A stretch of DNA of 64,000 nucleotides from Ectocarpus siliculosus (Eukaryota; Sar; Phaeophyceae; Ectocarpales; Ectocarpaceae). The stretch covers positions 1,291,474-1,355,473 of the forward strand of contig FN649741.1 of the NCBI GenBank assembly GCA_000310025.1. The letters are read 5' to 3'. The position numbers and the translations under genes are program-made. Positions within the stretch are counted from its first letter, which is position 1, and each line of letters starts with the position of its first letter. Shown one piece after another: positions 34,801 to 45,600 of this stretch. A model generated the notes under the pieces. It had not been told where the DNA came from, ran no database searches, and saw only the letters and a list, made by a program, of their open reading frames with translations.

Positions 34801-36613
34801 GTAGCAGCGACGCCCCAATCGAGGTAAAGGGTGTTTATGCACCCATCAGAGGTTGCGGTGTTGTACTTGTGCGGTGGCAGCATGTGTGTGTTTTTGCGGG
34901 CGGTGAAGCGCATGCGCACGCGGATCGCAGCGAATATATTGGCTCAGCAAGTTCGATGCCCGCGATAGGCAAGTGTAAGCTTCCGGTCCGTTTTCGTATG
35001 AGAGTGCTTCGCCTGCGGCCTCCTTTTCCGGAAGCTTTAGGGTACAGCAGCAAACAACACGTTGCTGTTACAGGTGAGCACGTCAACAGGGACACCAGAG
35101 GAAACTAAGGGGGGGGAGGGGTGTTGCCAAACTTCCTTCCACGTTTCCTCTATTTGTATACGGAAAGCTTCAATCTATCGACGTGGGTTTCGTTCGTTGT
35201 GGTCTTGTTTCGAAACTCTCGTCACGCGGCCCCGTCCGTGTACTGCATTTGGGCTTGGCGGACACAGGGCATTTTCGCGTCCAACACGATTACACGAGCA
35301 CGCACGTGCGCATGCATCACCACTTCCACCACGCGCTGCCACCGCCTCTCCCTCCTCCCTTTGCTCCTTGTCTGCGCCGCGCCATGCCCTCCCCAGACCC
35401 ACAACCCCTTCCGTGGCATGTACGACGCTGTATTTAGACCGGATAAGCCTCCATCGTCTCCGGTAGATCAAGTAGGCGCTACAACGCAGCCATCGGGCAG
35501 CGACGCCGTTGACGTTGCAAACGATGAGACCGGGAACAGTGGCGGCGGCGGCGGCGCCAGCGGCAACGGTGTGACGGCCTTTATGCGGGATGAATGCCTC
35601 ACGCTCGAAGAGGCGGTGTGGATGTACACCGCCGCCGGCGCCTTCGCGGCGGGCGCGGAAGCGAGGATCGGGGCCATTCGGCCGGGGTTCCTGGCCGACC
35701 TCACTGTCTTCGAAGTGGAAGGCGGTTGCGAGAGCCTGTTGAAAGACCCGAGGTCCGAGTGGGTACAGGGGGGATGATTACACCCCGGTTCGGTGTGCAC
35801 CGCGGACGGCTCTTGTACAAACGTCTTGGCTCGAACGCGATTTATTTTGGGCGTTGTGTACCGTAATTGTGCGTGGTATCGCACCCCCGTCTTAGCGTTT
35901 TTCTATAGCGTATTTCTCCACAACCAGGGAGGTATCACCTCCGAAAAGGGTGGTTTGGGAAACATCTCGTCGAGGGCTTTGGTGTTCACACCCTCCTAGT
36001 TGTGGAGAAATACGCTATAGAAAAACGCTAACACGGGGGTGCGATAGCACGCACAATTACGGTATTTGAAGGAAGAAGGAACCTCGCTTATTGTAGCTAA
36101 TTTTGTCTACGCTTTGCGTAGCGTGGTTTGAACCTGAGGAGTGCGCGCAGCACCACCACGTCTCGCAAGAGTGCTTGGGACCTTTTCAGATCGGTGATCC
36201 TTCAAGAGAATCAACATCATCGTCGCACAATTGCCGATGCAGCTCCGCCTTGTCCCCGCCACACTACCACGAATCAAATGATTTCCGCCCGCCTGCACCC
36301 CTTACGTATTTCTTGGAAACCCACCAGTCTGCTTCTTGAGGCCAAGGTTTCTCAGGTTTGGGTAGGCGGTCGGTGTCGCTGGAACAACGCTAGCACCGCC
36401 GATGACAGCAACGATCGAAGCGAGAACGGCGGGGCCAAAAAAGGATCCCCCTTGCAAGATCTATCGTCGCCGTCGACTCTGCGCGGTAGCGGGTTGCCGG
36501 GCAAGAATGGGCCTAAGCGCAAGCGAACTGGGCCAGGGAGCGACCGCAGCGGCAGCAACCCGTGGTTGTCGGGAGGTATCGGTCGAATGGGCCGGTGCCG
36601 GTGTTGCTCTTAA
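28646..36613 (+). CDS. Amidohydrolase family 3 protein (YtcJ / plant LAF3 type)
   Basis: Twelve exons: 28646-28804, 29374-29463, 29932-30028, 30573-30928, 31379-31481, 32513-32717, 33105-33193, 33675-33809, 34183-34289, 34736-34823, 35397-35762 and 36356-36613. Junctions agree in phase from exon 2 on. Metal and active-site motifs of the amidohydrolase barrel appear in order: HxH in LPGIQDAHIHIG, the Lys of KLFSDGSLG, HAIGD, VTHCQ and GSSDAPIE. Other family marks are IGTGWDQNLW, VQPSFVPSD, NPFRGMYDAVFRP and GAIRPGFLADLTVFE. It should hydrolyse an amide or cyclic amide; the substrate is unknown. In exon 1 the N-terminal motif (IYFVNGHVWPV) and the following motif (ITGEIVAVGAG) are in different frames, so there is a one-base frame break or an unseen tiny intron. 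The last exon adds an 85-residue Ser/Gly/Lys tail with GPKRKRTGPG, resembling a nuclear signal. Plant LAF3 acts in light signalling. Confidence 0.93.
29253..29290. repeat. GA dinucleotide repeat in amidohydrolase intron 1
   Basis: About 19 uninterrupted GA units, non-coding. Confidence 0.9.
31821..31852. repeat. GTT trinucleotide repeat in amidohydrolase intron 5
   Basis: About ten GTT units, intronic. Confidence 0.85.
35861..36062. mobile_element. MITE with ~65-bp terminal inverted repeats and TA target duplication
   Basis: The left arm begins CCGTAATTGTGCGTGGTATC and the right arm, reverse-complemented, begins CCGTAATTGTGCGTGCTATC. About 65 bp match with only two differences seen by eye, and weaker pairing continues inward, so most of the 202-bp element can fold into one hairpin. 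It is flanked on both sides by TA (35859-35860, 36063-36064), the target duplication of Tc1/mariner-type elements. There is no coding capacity. It sits in the last intron of the amidohydrolase gene, and the near-identity of the arms suggests a recent insertion. Confidence 0.85.
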
Positions 36614-39576
36614 AATGCCGGCGCCTCTTCTCTGCCCCAGCGTTTACATCGTCGTTTCTGTAGGGGGCTGTCGATAGATGGTGATGACGCAAGAACGTGT
36701 GGTTTAAATTGGCCCAGAACGTAGCTTTGACTCCCGCGGGCTTTTCGTACACTGCTGTACGATCGCATGGTTCAGTATGTGAGTGGGGTGTGTGGTAGTA
36801 TCTTCTGCTACCCTATTACTTGATCAGAGAGTTTAATCGCTTTCGAGCTGACGGCGTGCCGCAAAGTATCTTATCACAGGGTCTCGTGTTCTGTGGCTGG
36901 GCGTGGTATCTGTTGCGGCTGTGATATCTCGTGTGGTGTATAGTCTATGATATACCACGCCGACCCCCTTGGTGTCGGCACATGTCGCGCTTCGTCTCTG
37001 TTGTAGAAAATAACATCGTGTGAACGTGTCGCTGAGCAGTTGTAATTTCTTCGCTGTCGATCGCCCAGCATAGAAGAAGAGGGGGTAGAGGATTATGTTC
37101 CGCCCTATTGCCATCAATTTTGTTGCCATCGAGAACCAGCGTGACCGGTACCTCGGACCCATGGGCAGAGGCCCCTCAAACATGACGTCGTAACCATTTG
37201 GGACGCACAACAAAAAAGTTTCAAAGAGAGGAAAGAGCGAAGACCGCTCAGGGTACCCCACTTTACAACGAGAGGAACGGGTGAAGACAGTCAAGGGACC
37301 CCCACTAGAGCTTGCCGGTCTTGAAACAAAAACCAGCTATGGACAGCATACATCTCAAGTAGTCTAGCTTTTCACGGTAGCCCTGCGCGCCAAAGAGCCC
37401 CTGATCCCCTCTTTCCGGGCTTCGTGAGCGCCTTTAGAAAGACCTCGACGTTCACTATATCGGCGGCTAGGCAGAGCTCGTTGATGTACGCCCTGCAAGA
37501 CACGGAGCGTGCAGGTAGTTGTTTCGTTACGGAAACGTGGAACGAGCAGGGAATTAAACGGTACGTAAAGCAGGTACCAAACCGCTAGCCAAAACAACAG
37601 CTCATTGACGTACGCAGCGTGGCGGCTTCGTCGATGTGTTGGTCAAATATCTCCTTCGTAGCGGCGATGAAGTACTTCGCGCACCCCGGGACACAGAAGT
37701 GGCTCCAGGACACTTAATTCACCGTTGTTTCCTGGAATTGGCTTGCTCATTTCACGGAAGAGGCGCAGCGGGTGTGGCTTCAAAATCTATTTCGTTCTAG
37801 CGAGAATACCCTTGCTCCGTTATGAACAAAGGTCCCTGAAGTGGTGAATAACCGTTCACCAACGGAGGTAATTTCGCTCTTATTGCAATGGGGCAAGGAA
37901 TGGCCAAGCGTGGCTGGCGTTAGTCAGCCTTGCTAGGATGAAAGGCGAGAGTGAGCTTCAGGGGCTCGCTTCCACCCTCCGGCTGGTCACAACAGACGGA
38001 GGGTCTTTTCGTTGTAAAGATCTTCAGACCTCGAGAACGTCGTTCCTGGCGTGCATGCACCATTGGTGGGTAATCGTTGACGTGGGCGCAACCCTCGTTC
38101 TGAATTGGTTTGACATCCCGCAAAGTCGTCCGATCCCTCTCTCTCTCTCGCTCCCGGCTGGCTCATGGCACATGAAGACGAACCTTTCTTCCGCCCAGAT
38201 ACCGTTGCTGCGACTACTCTCAACCACCTCCTTTTATAGCTCTTCTGTATTGACAACCGCAGTTGCCATGCTGGTAAGGAAAACAAGCTACACAATATTG
38301 CACGCACCTTTCATCTGTCACTCTCCTGGCAGCTAGGGAGACATTCCCTCTGGACTCAGCAAGCGCAAGTAGCGCTAGGCCCGGATTTTCCACGCGGGTC
38401 GCGATCATAACCTGTGAATACCAATAACGGCAACGGAAGGGCCAAGGTTCAACGGTTCAGGGAGAGTGGGGGTATGCCAGTGGGAGGGGCAGGAAGGCAA
38501 AACCAGGTGTCACAGATTCCAAACCTTCACAAATGTATCTGTACGTTGTTGTGTCTATTCTTACACGCGCACCCTCCTGCGCCACAGCCCTGGTTGGCCA
38601 AAGGCCTGGTCGACACAGATCAGTGGTGTTACATACCCTCTCGTTCTGTAGGAATGATGCCCCCACGAATACTCAACGACTACAGTTGCAGCCACCGGTT
38701 CCGAGCAGCTTCCACACCATTCTGATGGCAAATATTTGCACTGGGGAGCTTTGACTTCTCCCCCGCTGACCAGCCCCCGCCCCCTTCTCTGCAGACCTAC
38801 CCTGCGTATTTACCTTTCCAATTTTGCGGACCACCTCGATCTTGGGCATTCTGGCGATCACCTGGGGAACGTGCGATGTGAAAGATTCAAAGGAAAGAAC
38901 CCCCTCAACAAGACACATCCCTGCCAGCGCGACAATCGTCTGTAGTCGTTTCCGCGTAAGAACAACAACCGCATCAATATCAATGATGAACGCCCATCGA
39001 TGGATCCACAACCATCGTCGGATCAACGAGCATCGACCAAATATTGCGACATACACCTATACACACAATTGTATACTTATGACAGTATTCTCGCCTCTGG
39101 CCGTGTTCTCAAAACCTTGCTTAAACTGAGCTGTATTAGTTGCTATAATGACTTCGTCCGATCCCTCTTATCCATGTAATACATCGACGAAACACGGCGG
39201 CTCTCCCGTCCCCTCCTCCCGCGTCAAATGGGGTACATGTGTGGGAAACGGCCTCGAGAGAAGGATAAATTGTACACGAGCCCACAGCAATCGTCCGCCC
39301 CGGTGCGCTTCACACGGTTCAATTTGAGTCGTTCCAAGCCCGAACCAGGCTGCGTGTCTACCGCGAAGCACACAAAATCTTCCAATTCTCGTTTCTACGG
39401 AGATGTGTACATCAATACTGACATCGACAGTACCCGCTGCCTCAAAAACGATGTGTTAAACCCCACCGCATGATAGAAACACTCCTCAGCCAGGCAATCG
39501 ACATACTTGAGTCGGTTGCCGGAAACATCCAGCAGAGTTCTCTGCCGATAGGTTTGTCATCAGCCCCCCTTTCTAC
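36614..39576. other. Intergenic; unassigned minus-strand frames at 36.8-37.7 kb
   Basis: After the amidohydrolase stop there is an ACTGCTGTA at 36751. On the minus strand, frames at 37720-37364 (pieces CVPGCAKYFIAATKEIFDQH and AYINELCLAADIVNVEVFLK) and at 37294-36833 (GYDVMFEGPLPMGPRYRSRW) look protein-like, but they do not link by clean splice phases and match no family I know. They could be a decayed gene or transposase. The rest, 38.0-39.57 kb, shows nothing. Confidence 0.4.
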
Positions 39577-42465
39577 CTATTTTTCCGATTTCTCGCCTAC
39601 CTTCTCGATCGAAGCTTCCCACGCGTCGATGAACGCGTTGCAGGTTTTGAGATGCGCCGGTCTCTCCGAGAGAGCGAATGGACCCTCGCCACACCCGCAC
39701 GCCCAGGTCATGTTCCGGCACAGCGACGAAGCATGTTCAGCCATCTGCCTCGCCGGGAGGCCGTCCCCGCAGGAGGGGCAACTCACTTCACGCTCGGGAC
39801 ATTCTCTCGCCTTGAGAAAAAAAAAGTCGTCAAAAGGATGTGTCATTTCCAGAATGTGAGAACAAACGAGCGAAATTCTAGGGCCACGACATATAGGTGT
39901 CATGGTGACCAACGGCCCATCCGCATATGTTTTGCCGCTCGAGATCGTGCGGCCTCCTTTGGTGAGACCAAGAGAAAGGGTTGTGGAACCACACGCCGGC
40001 TAGCCGGCGAGTGGGGCGTTTGCCGGGCAACTTTGCCTCGATGGGTATTTCCGCAAGGAAGGAAGACGAAAGAGTTCCGGTCGACTCTCGCCGCACTTTC
40101 TTGCTCGTAATATTAAAATGTTTTTGGGAGAGCAGTTGATTCCGAAACCCTGAATAAAGGGTGGCCTGCCAGGCGCCGTTGTTTCTGCAGCAGCATTGTG
40201 AACAAGATCGCCATCATCTTTCTGTCTCTCGGGGATAGAAACCCTTTCGGCGCGGGCTTCTCATCAACGCCATGCGGTGCAATCTGTCGCGCCACGGGCA
40301 TGCACTGCAGGAGCGCTACCCGCTATATGGCGCACCAACCACACACTCGCGCAGCTTGGTGCATGTTTATCACATCAAGCCTCCTGTTACGACACACGCA
40401 ATGTGATGGCGTCATTCACGTACCCCGTGCTCTCGGAGTTCGTCGGCGGGACAGAAATCCCCGCACGCCGCGCACGGCACAACCCTGCGCGCGCAGCCTC
40501 CTTCCGCCTCGTGCCTGGCGAACTCGCTGACGACGACCGCCTCCCCGCAGCGCATGCAGCTTCGACGGCGGTTCGGACACGCCTCCTCCACGTGCCGCTC
40601 CCGGTCGGCGGGCAGGAGGAGGCGCGAGCAGTGGGTGCATGGGAGCAGCCTGCACGTCGACCGGATGTGCTGGACGATCTGAGAGCTCCTCAGGAGCTCC
40701 GCGCATTCGGGACACCTAGTTGTGTTGCGAGGACAACGAATCCGAAGAATCGCGCACCAACAGAGGGCAAGTGATAAAAAACAGATCGGTAGTTGCTATG
40801 GGAAGCCTTCCTTGACGAACGCTTACTGCGTTCGTCGCCTCGTACCGGATTGTGTATCTGGTTTTCGAGAGTTTTGGGAGCAAACCTCTCTCGAAGTCTG
40901 AGAAAGTCTTTCTTTTGAGCTCCAGGGCACATAGTCGAGGGGGGGGGTATCCCCCCTCGTCCAACGACGATCAGTAACGACCACATATCAATAATCCTAC
41001 AACCAGGGCCAACCCAGCGCAGGTTTTCGTTTTCACCGGACCTGATCAAACCGTCGCCGTCACTTGCTCTGTCGTCGGTGTTTCCATCCGTAACGTCAGC
41101 AACCTGCTCAAGTGACGCCTTTGGTGGGCCCAGCCTCACTTCCAGGGACGGGGTGAGCGACGAGGCGCGCCTGATGCCCGACGAGAACGACACGCTGAAC
41201 TGGCCGTGGTGGCGGGGGGGGGGCAAGCCAAGCCGCCAGCCGAGCGAAGGAAAACGCGAAACCAAGACGGAGCGAAGAGAGGCGGAGCGCGAGCGGCGAA
41301 TATGCGTGGAGTCAAGACAACTTGTTCCTTTAGAAACGACAAGCCAACAACCATTATCTCCCACATGGCGCTTGCTCATGACGCGTTGGCGAGAAACAGC
41401 TAGTATCGAGGATTGACTCCCTTTTTCGTAACGTTGGGACGTTCATTTAAGCGCCGTCATGACCAAAAGTGTGTCTGCAACGTCCGATGGAGTTGCGACC
41501 CCGAGGATATGCGCAAATCCTCACTTCTTGGGGCTGGATGCATGGCGGGCGTCCCGGGTGTGGTGTTAGATGCGGCAAGGGGGCGCTCAGCCGCGCCAAA
41601 GATAGAGGCCCCTCCCCGAGATCTGGCAACATGTGGAGGTCGTTGTCTTGGGATATCTTCATAGGGTCCATCGCCTATCATGCGAAAGTGAGTTTGTGCA
41701 GGGAGGGTTGAGATCGGTCGAAGCGCAGGCAGTTTGCGAGTCGTGAGGTCGGTACTGGTAGTGGTTCCGATTCATTAGTTTTTCCCACGACAAAGTCTCA
41801 CGTGTGACTACGCGGAGAGGAGGAGGGGCCGGGGGGTCGAGAGATTGTTCGTGAAGTGCGGCGTGGCGTGATTCGACGATGGGGGGGTGACTTTGCCTCC
41901 CGCGGTTCGGGCTCAGTTGGCCTAGATGTTTTCGTTACCACTTGTACTTCCTCGTTTCCTTGCGCCAGGGGGCACAAAATGAGGGAGGACCTCTCAACAT
42001 CGATGAACTCTATAAGTAAAGCTCAACAGTTGGACGTTTGAAGCCACAATAACCTCTTCCGCTACCGCTCGCATCCATGACGGCGCCAACCAACGCAACA
42101 ATCTACCTCTCGCCTATTAGCGATAGGCGACAACAAGCAGCGTGCGCTGTGGAGCACGCATCATCTACCCACTTGTATGCACCCGCGTCCAGCTTCCTGC
42201 TTACCTTCACGGTGAATGTCTTCGAAGAGTCCTGCAAATCCAGCTCTGCCATCCTCGCATCCCTCGCGGCCGTCTCTTTCTTAAGCTTGGCTGCATCGAT
42301 CTTGGCCGCGCGTGCCTCTGCTTTCCTCGCCCGCCTCTCAGCCACGGTCAGGGGACCGATCGGTGTTCCGGGAGATTCTGGCCTGCTGTTTGCGCCATTG
42401 TCGCCGCCGTTGATGTCCGACCTCTCGGTCTTCTTCTTTTTCTTTTTCTTCTTCTTCGGAGCCTT
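39577..42465 (-). CDS. TRAF-type zinc-finger protein (C-terminal part of a gene; 5' end unresolved)
   Basis: Exons 42465-42205, 41674-41525, 41199-41042, 40715-40424 and 39810-39577 join in phase (0,0,2,0). The first is Lys-rich then a charged helix (VAERRARKAEARAAKIDAAK) and ends at a strong gtaagc donor. The fourth and fifth carry repeated Cys/His units of the TRAF zinc-finger type: CPECAELL, LPCTHCSRLLLPADRERHVE, CMRCGEAVVVSEFARHE, VPCAACGDFCPADELREH, SCPSCGDGLPARQMAEH and WACGCGEGPFALSERPAHL, followed by AFIDAWEASIEKVG and the stop at 39577. Such fingers mediate protein contacts. The third exon's end is less sure, since a gtgagg donor at 41139 competes with the one used. The first exon has no in-frame ATG, so coding must begin further right. 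Its entry phase fits the EH-domain exons there, so it may be the 3' half of that gene. Confidence 0.78.
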
Positions 42466-42697
42466 CTGATCATGTCAAACGTAACGTTTGTGGGGAAAGT
42501 ATCGGATTGGGCACGATCAATGCAGGCGCTGCTAGCGAAAAATCATCACAAGAACTGGAGCAGGGATACATGCTCGAGAGGGGGAAAATACTAATCCACG
42601 GCAATCGGAACGCTTATCTTGGGATACGGGAGGGCTGCAGTCCAAGAACGTTATCTTGGACGAAGTCCGCGACGCCGTTGAACGCCATCAACTCTAC

Positions 42698-45600
42698 GTT
42701 CAAGCAGGTACGCCCCCCGCTCCCGAGCGACCCAAAGCTATGACAGGTGTGTGTTTGTATTCTTAGCCAGGCCTGGCGTACTCACGGACTCTCAGGCGTC
42801 CCTTTCGATAAACCACTCGCACTACGATTCACGCCGACGGAAGGACTGAGGGTCGCTGATTCCTTGACGCTTACCCCCGAGTGGTCGGTTTGGGTGGCGC
42901 CACCTCCGCCCACCGAAGACGGGGCGTCACTCGCGTCTGATCTCGGAGAAGTCGCGGTTTCGGCAGCTTCATCGTTCGGCACTTTGTCGTTTGTTGGAGG
43001 TAGCTTCGCGGCTTCTGCTTCAGTTTTCGGCGTCGGTGCTGCAGGAGCTCCTCTGTCGACTGCGGCCTGTGACGAGTTCACGCGACGGCTGCTGGTGTGA
43101 GTAGCTTCACTGAGGAAAAACTGAAGGTTCGAAATGCCGACGAGACTCACAGCCGCTCCCAACGGAGTATCCCTCATGCATGCAGCGACAGCTTCAGGTG
43201 GGAGCCCAATATCTCACGCAAGTAGGCTTCTCTTTCCAAGGGTGAGCCGACAACTTTCACCAGTCAAAAGAGCACGGAGGGTGGATAGTTCTAAGTTGAG
43301 AGGCGCTAGAGGTTTTCGGCGTACACATGTGTGTCTCGTCCCATTTCTTCTGGGCGTCAATTTTGAACATGTTTTCGGCATGTTTTTTTTTACGCATCAG
43401 ATGAGGTCACACACGAAGAAGACCACATTTGTCCTGTTCTATCGATCTCCACCTTGCTTGTGTTGTGCTAGCCTTATCGTTTTCGCGAAAACCATTCAGT
43501 CGTCCATTGCTCTCGTGGACCGCGCAGTTGAATTGGTTGCCTACACACGTATTGTTCGCTCTCCACATTGTTTGTGAGCGAAATGTCACTTGGTGTGACA
43601 CGCCAAGATTCGAACGCACATTCCAAACGCCACAAGGTGACGAGGACACCAACCCGAACCATTCAGACATGGGAGCGGCATGCACAGCGCGTAGGGTTCC
43701 CACTTCCGCCGTTACTCTTTGTACACGTATAAGGCATGCGCCAGTTTGCTTCCTATGCACATTCGGTTGCTCACTTACTCACGTCATTCTTGTTGTTTCT
43801 ACTCCGGGTTTTCTTGTTCTTTGTTTTTGCACGTTTCTCGGCACGTTTCTTGGCCAGTTCCTCCCTCTTCTGCAGCGAAGCGGCCTCCCTCGCGGCTCTT
43901 AGCTCACGCTCCTCCTTCTTTTTGTCTTCCTCCGTTTTCTCGTTGCCGATTCCTCTGCTAGCTACCTCAGTGCCTGTTCCGTATGCGCAACCGATTTATC
44001 CGCGCGGCAGTTGGACGACGCTCGAAGAAAGTGCGCTCAGCGTTGAACGAACACGAAATCAGGGAGATGAAACCAAGCACCGGGAACTGAGCAGCTACAG
44101 CAAAACAAACCCACAGAAGGGCAAACCACATGCATTTGGCACCATGTCGAAAACGGTTCCCTGTCTGCGACAGGACAATCGCTGCTTTATCTGCTGACAC
44201 GGCCCATTGGTCATTTCTCGTCGTCACCTTTCTTGCCTGCCCCGATCTTCTTACTCTTGTCCTTTTTCTTCTTCTTCGTGGTGCCTGCAGCGGCATCGTT
44301 GTTGGACTTCCCGCTGCTGTCGGCTACTGTCTTTTCCCTTCGTCTTCGCTCTTGCTCCTCTTGTTTTCGTTTTTTCTCCGCCTCCTCCTCACGCCGAGCG
44401 AGGACCGACGGTGGTACATACCCAGCTGGCCACAGGCTGCCGAAACCGGGAGGTTAAGAGGGTTAAGGTGCGGTCCTACCGTAGACAAGTGAGCGTGACG
44501 TTTCGAGAGCACAAGCAATAACTCCAATGCAAAGTACACTCCATGTTTCTTCCTCATAGGGCGCCATCAAGACCAAGTGCCTAAGAGAAGAACCTTGCTC
44601 CACAACACTGAACTGCTCTCCTTGTATCGTTCTAGAGCTTGTTGGGAAGAGGCTAGAGCAGGCGTTAAAGTGCGACGGAGAGAACTGCACCACATCTCCG
44701 AATCAGCTGCAGTGCTAGCACGCAGCCCCTAAAGCAGATGAACACGCCTGCAATCGTTTCTGGGTGACGAAGACTGACTGCAGTTCCCCCAGGCGAGATT
44801 CGGACAAAGGAGAAAACGCCACCGAAGGGATAAGAATATCGCCATATAGACCTTGGCCGACAAACCTTTGGGGAAGCTCATCCGGCACGTTCAGCTTGCG
44901 TTGGGTTGCGCAAAAGATGAGATGGAAAGCGATCCCGAACTCTTCTGCTGCGAGGCTCCCGTCTTCGTCTAGATCTGACAACCTTCCATCGGACCACAAA
45001 CACAACACAAGATTCGGAAGCCTGTTAGTTCGGTATTTGAATCGGTTGGATAGGCCAAGTGAATGGCTTCGGGAGACACATGGATTGGACGGTTTACCCA
45101 AGGAAGACCGCAGACCCCTGCTTTGCGTCGGTCGGGGAGAGTCCCTGAAGCAACCTACAGTAATAGAGGGGCTTGCAGTGGTGAGTGCGGGCGTTTCTCG
45201 AGAACGGTTACTCTTCCACTCGGAGTACCCCTCGAGCTGCCAAATGGTTGTGCGGCGGTCGTTCTCGTGGACCTACCACAACACACCGAGCGTCTAGATC
45301 ACATCCCTTTTTGTGCCAGTCAAACGTTCACGTTGCCGACCAGAGAGAGAATGAACAACTGAACCAAATTAGCACTTTTTTATTAATTCATCAGATGCAG
45401 CAATGCTTCTTTGCAGTCAAACATATATATGGCGCCATTTCTCACCTCCAAATGACCGCCAAAGCTGCCTTATCAAGGCCTGATTTCGCGAACAACCCTA
45501 TTACCTGCTTTCCGCTCAATGATCCAGTCCCCGTGGCGTCGACTTTGCAAAATATCGCCTGTTTCAAGGTAGAGTTGTATTGTTCAACCAGCACAAATGC

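Noticed and set aside
35859-36064. The long hairpin as a transcription terminator or microRNA gene
   Set aside because: TA duplications at both ends and arms reaching exactly to the ends fit a MITE better; no processing evidence is available.
43591-43676. A functional tRNA-Ser/Leu gene
   Set aside because: Acceptor and T stems do not pair and the putative anticodon loop lacks U33; kept only as a relic.
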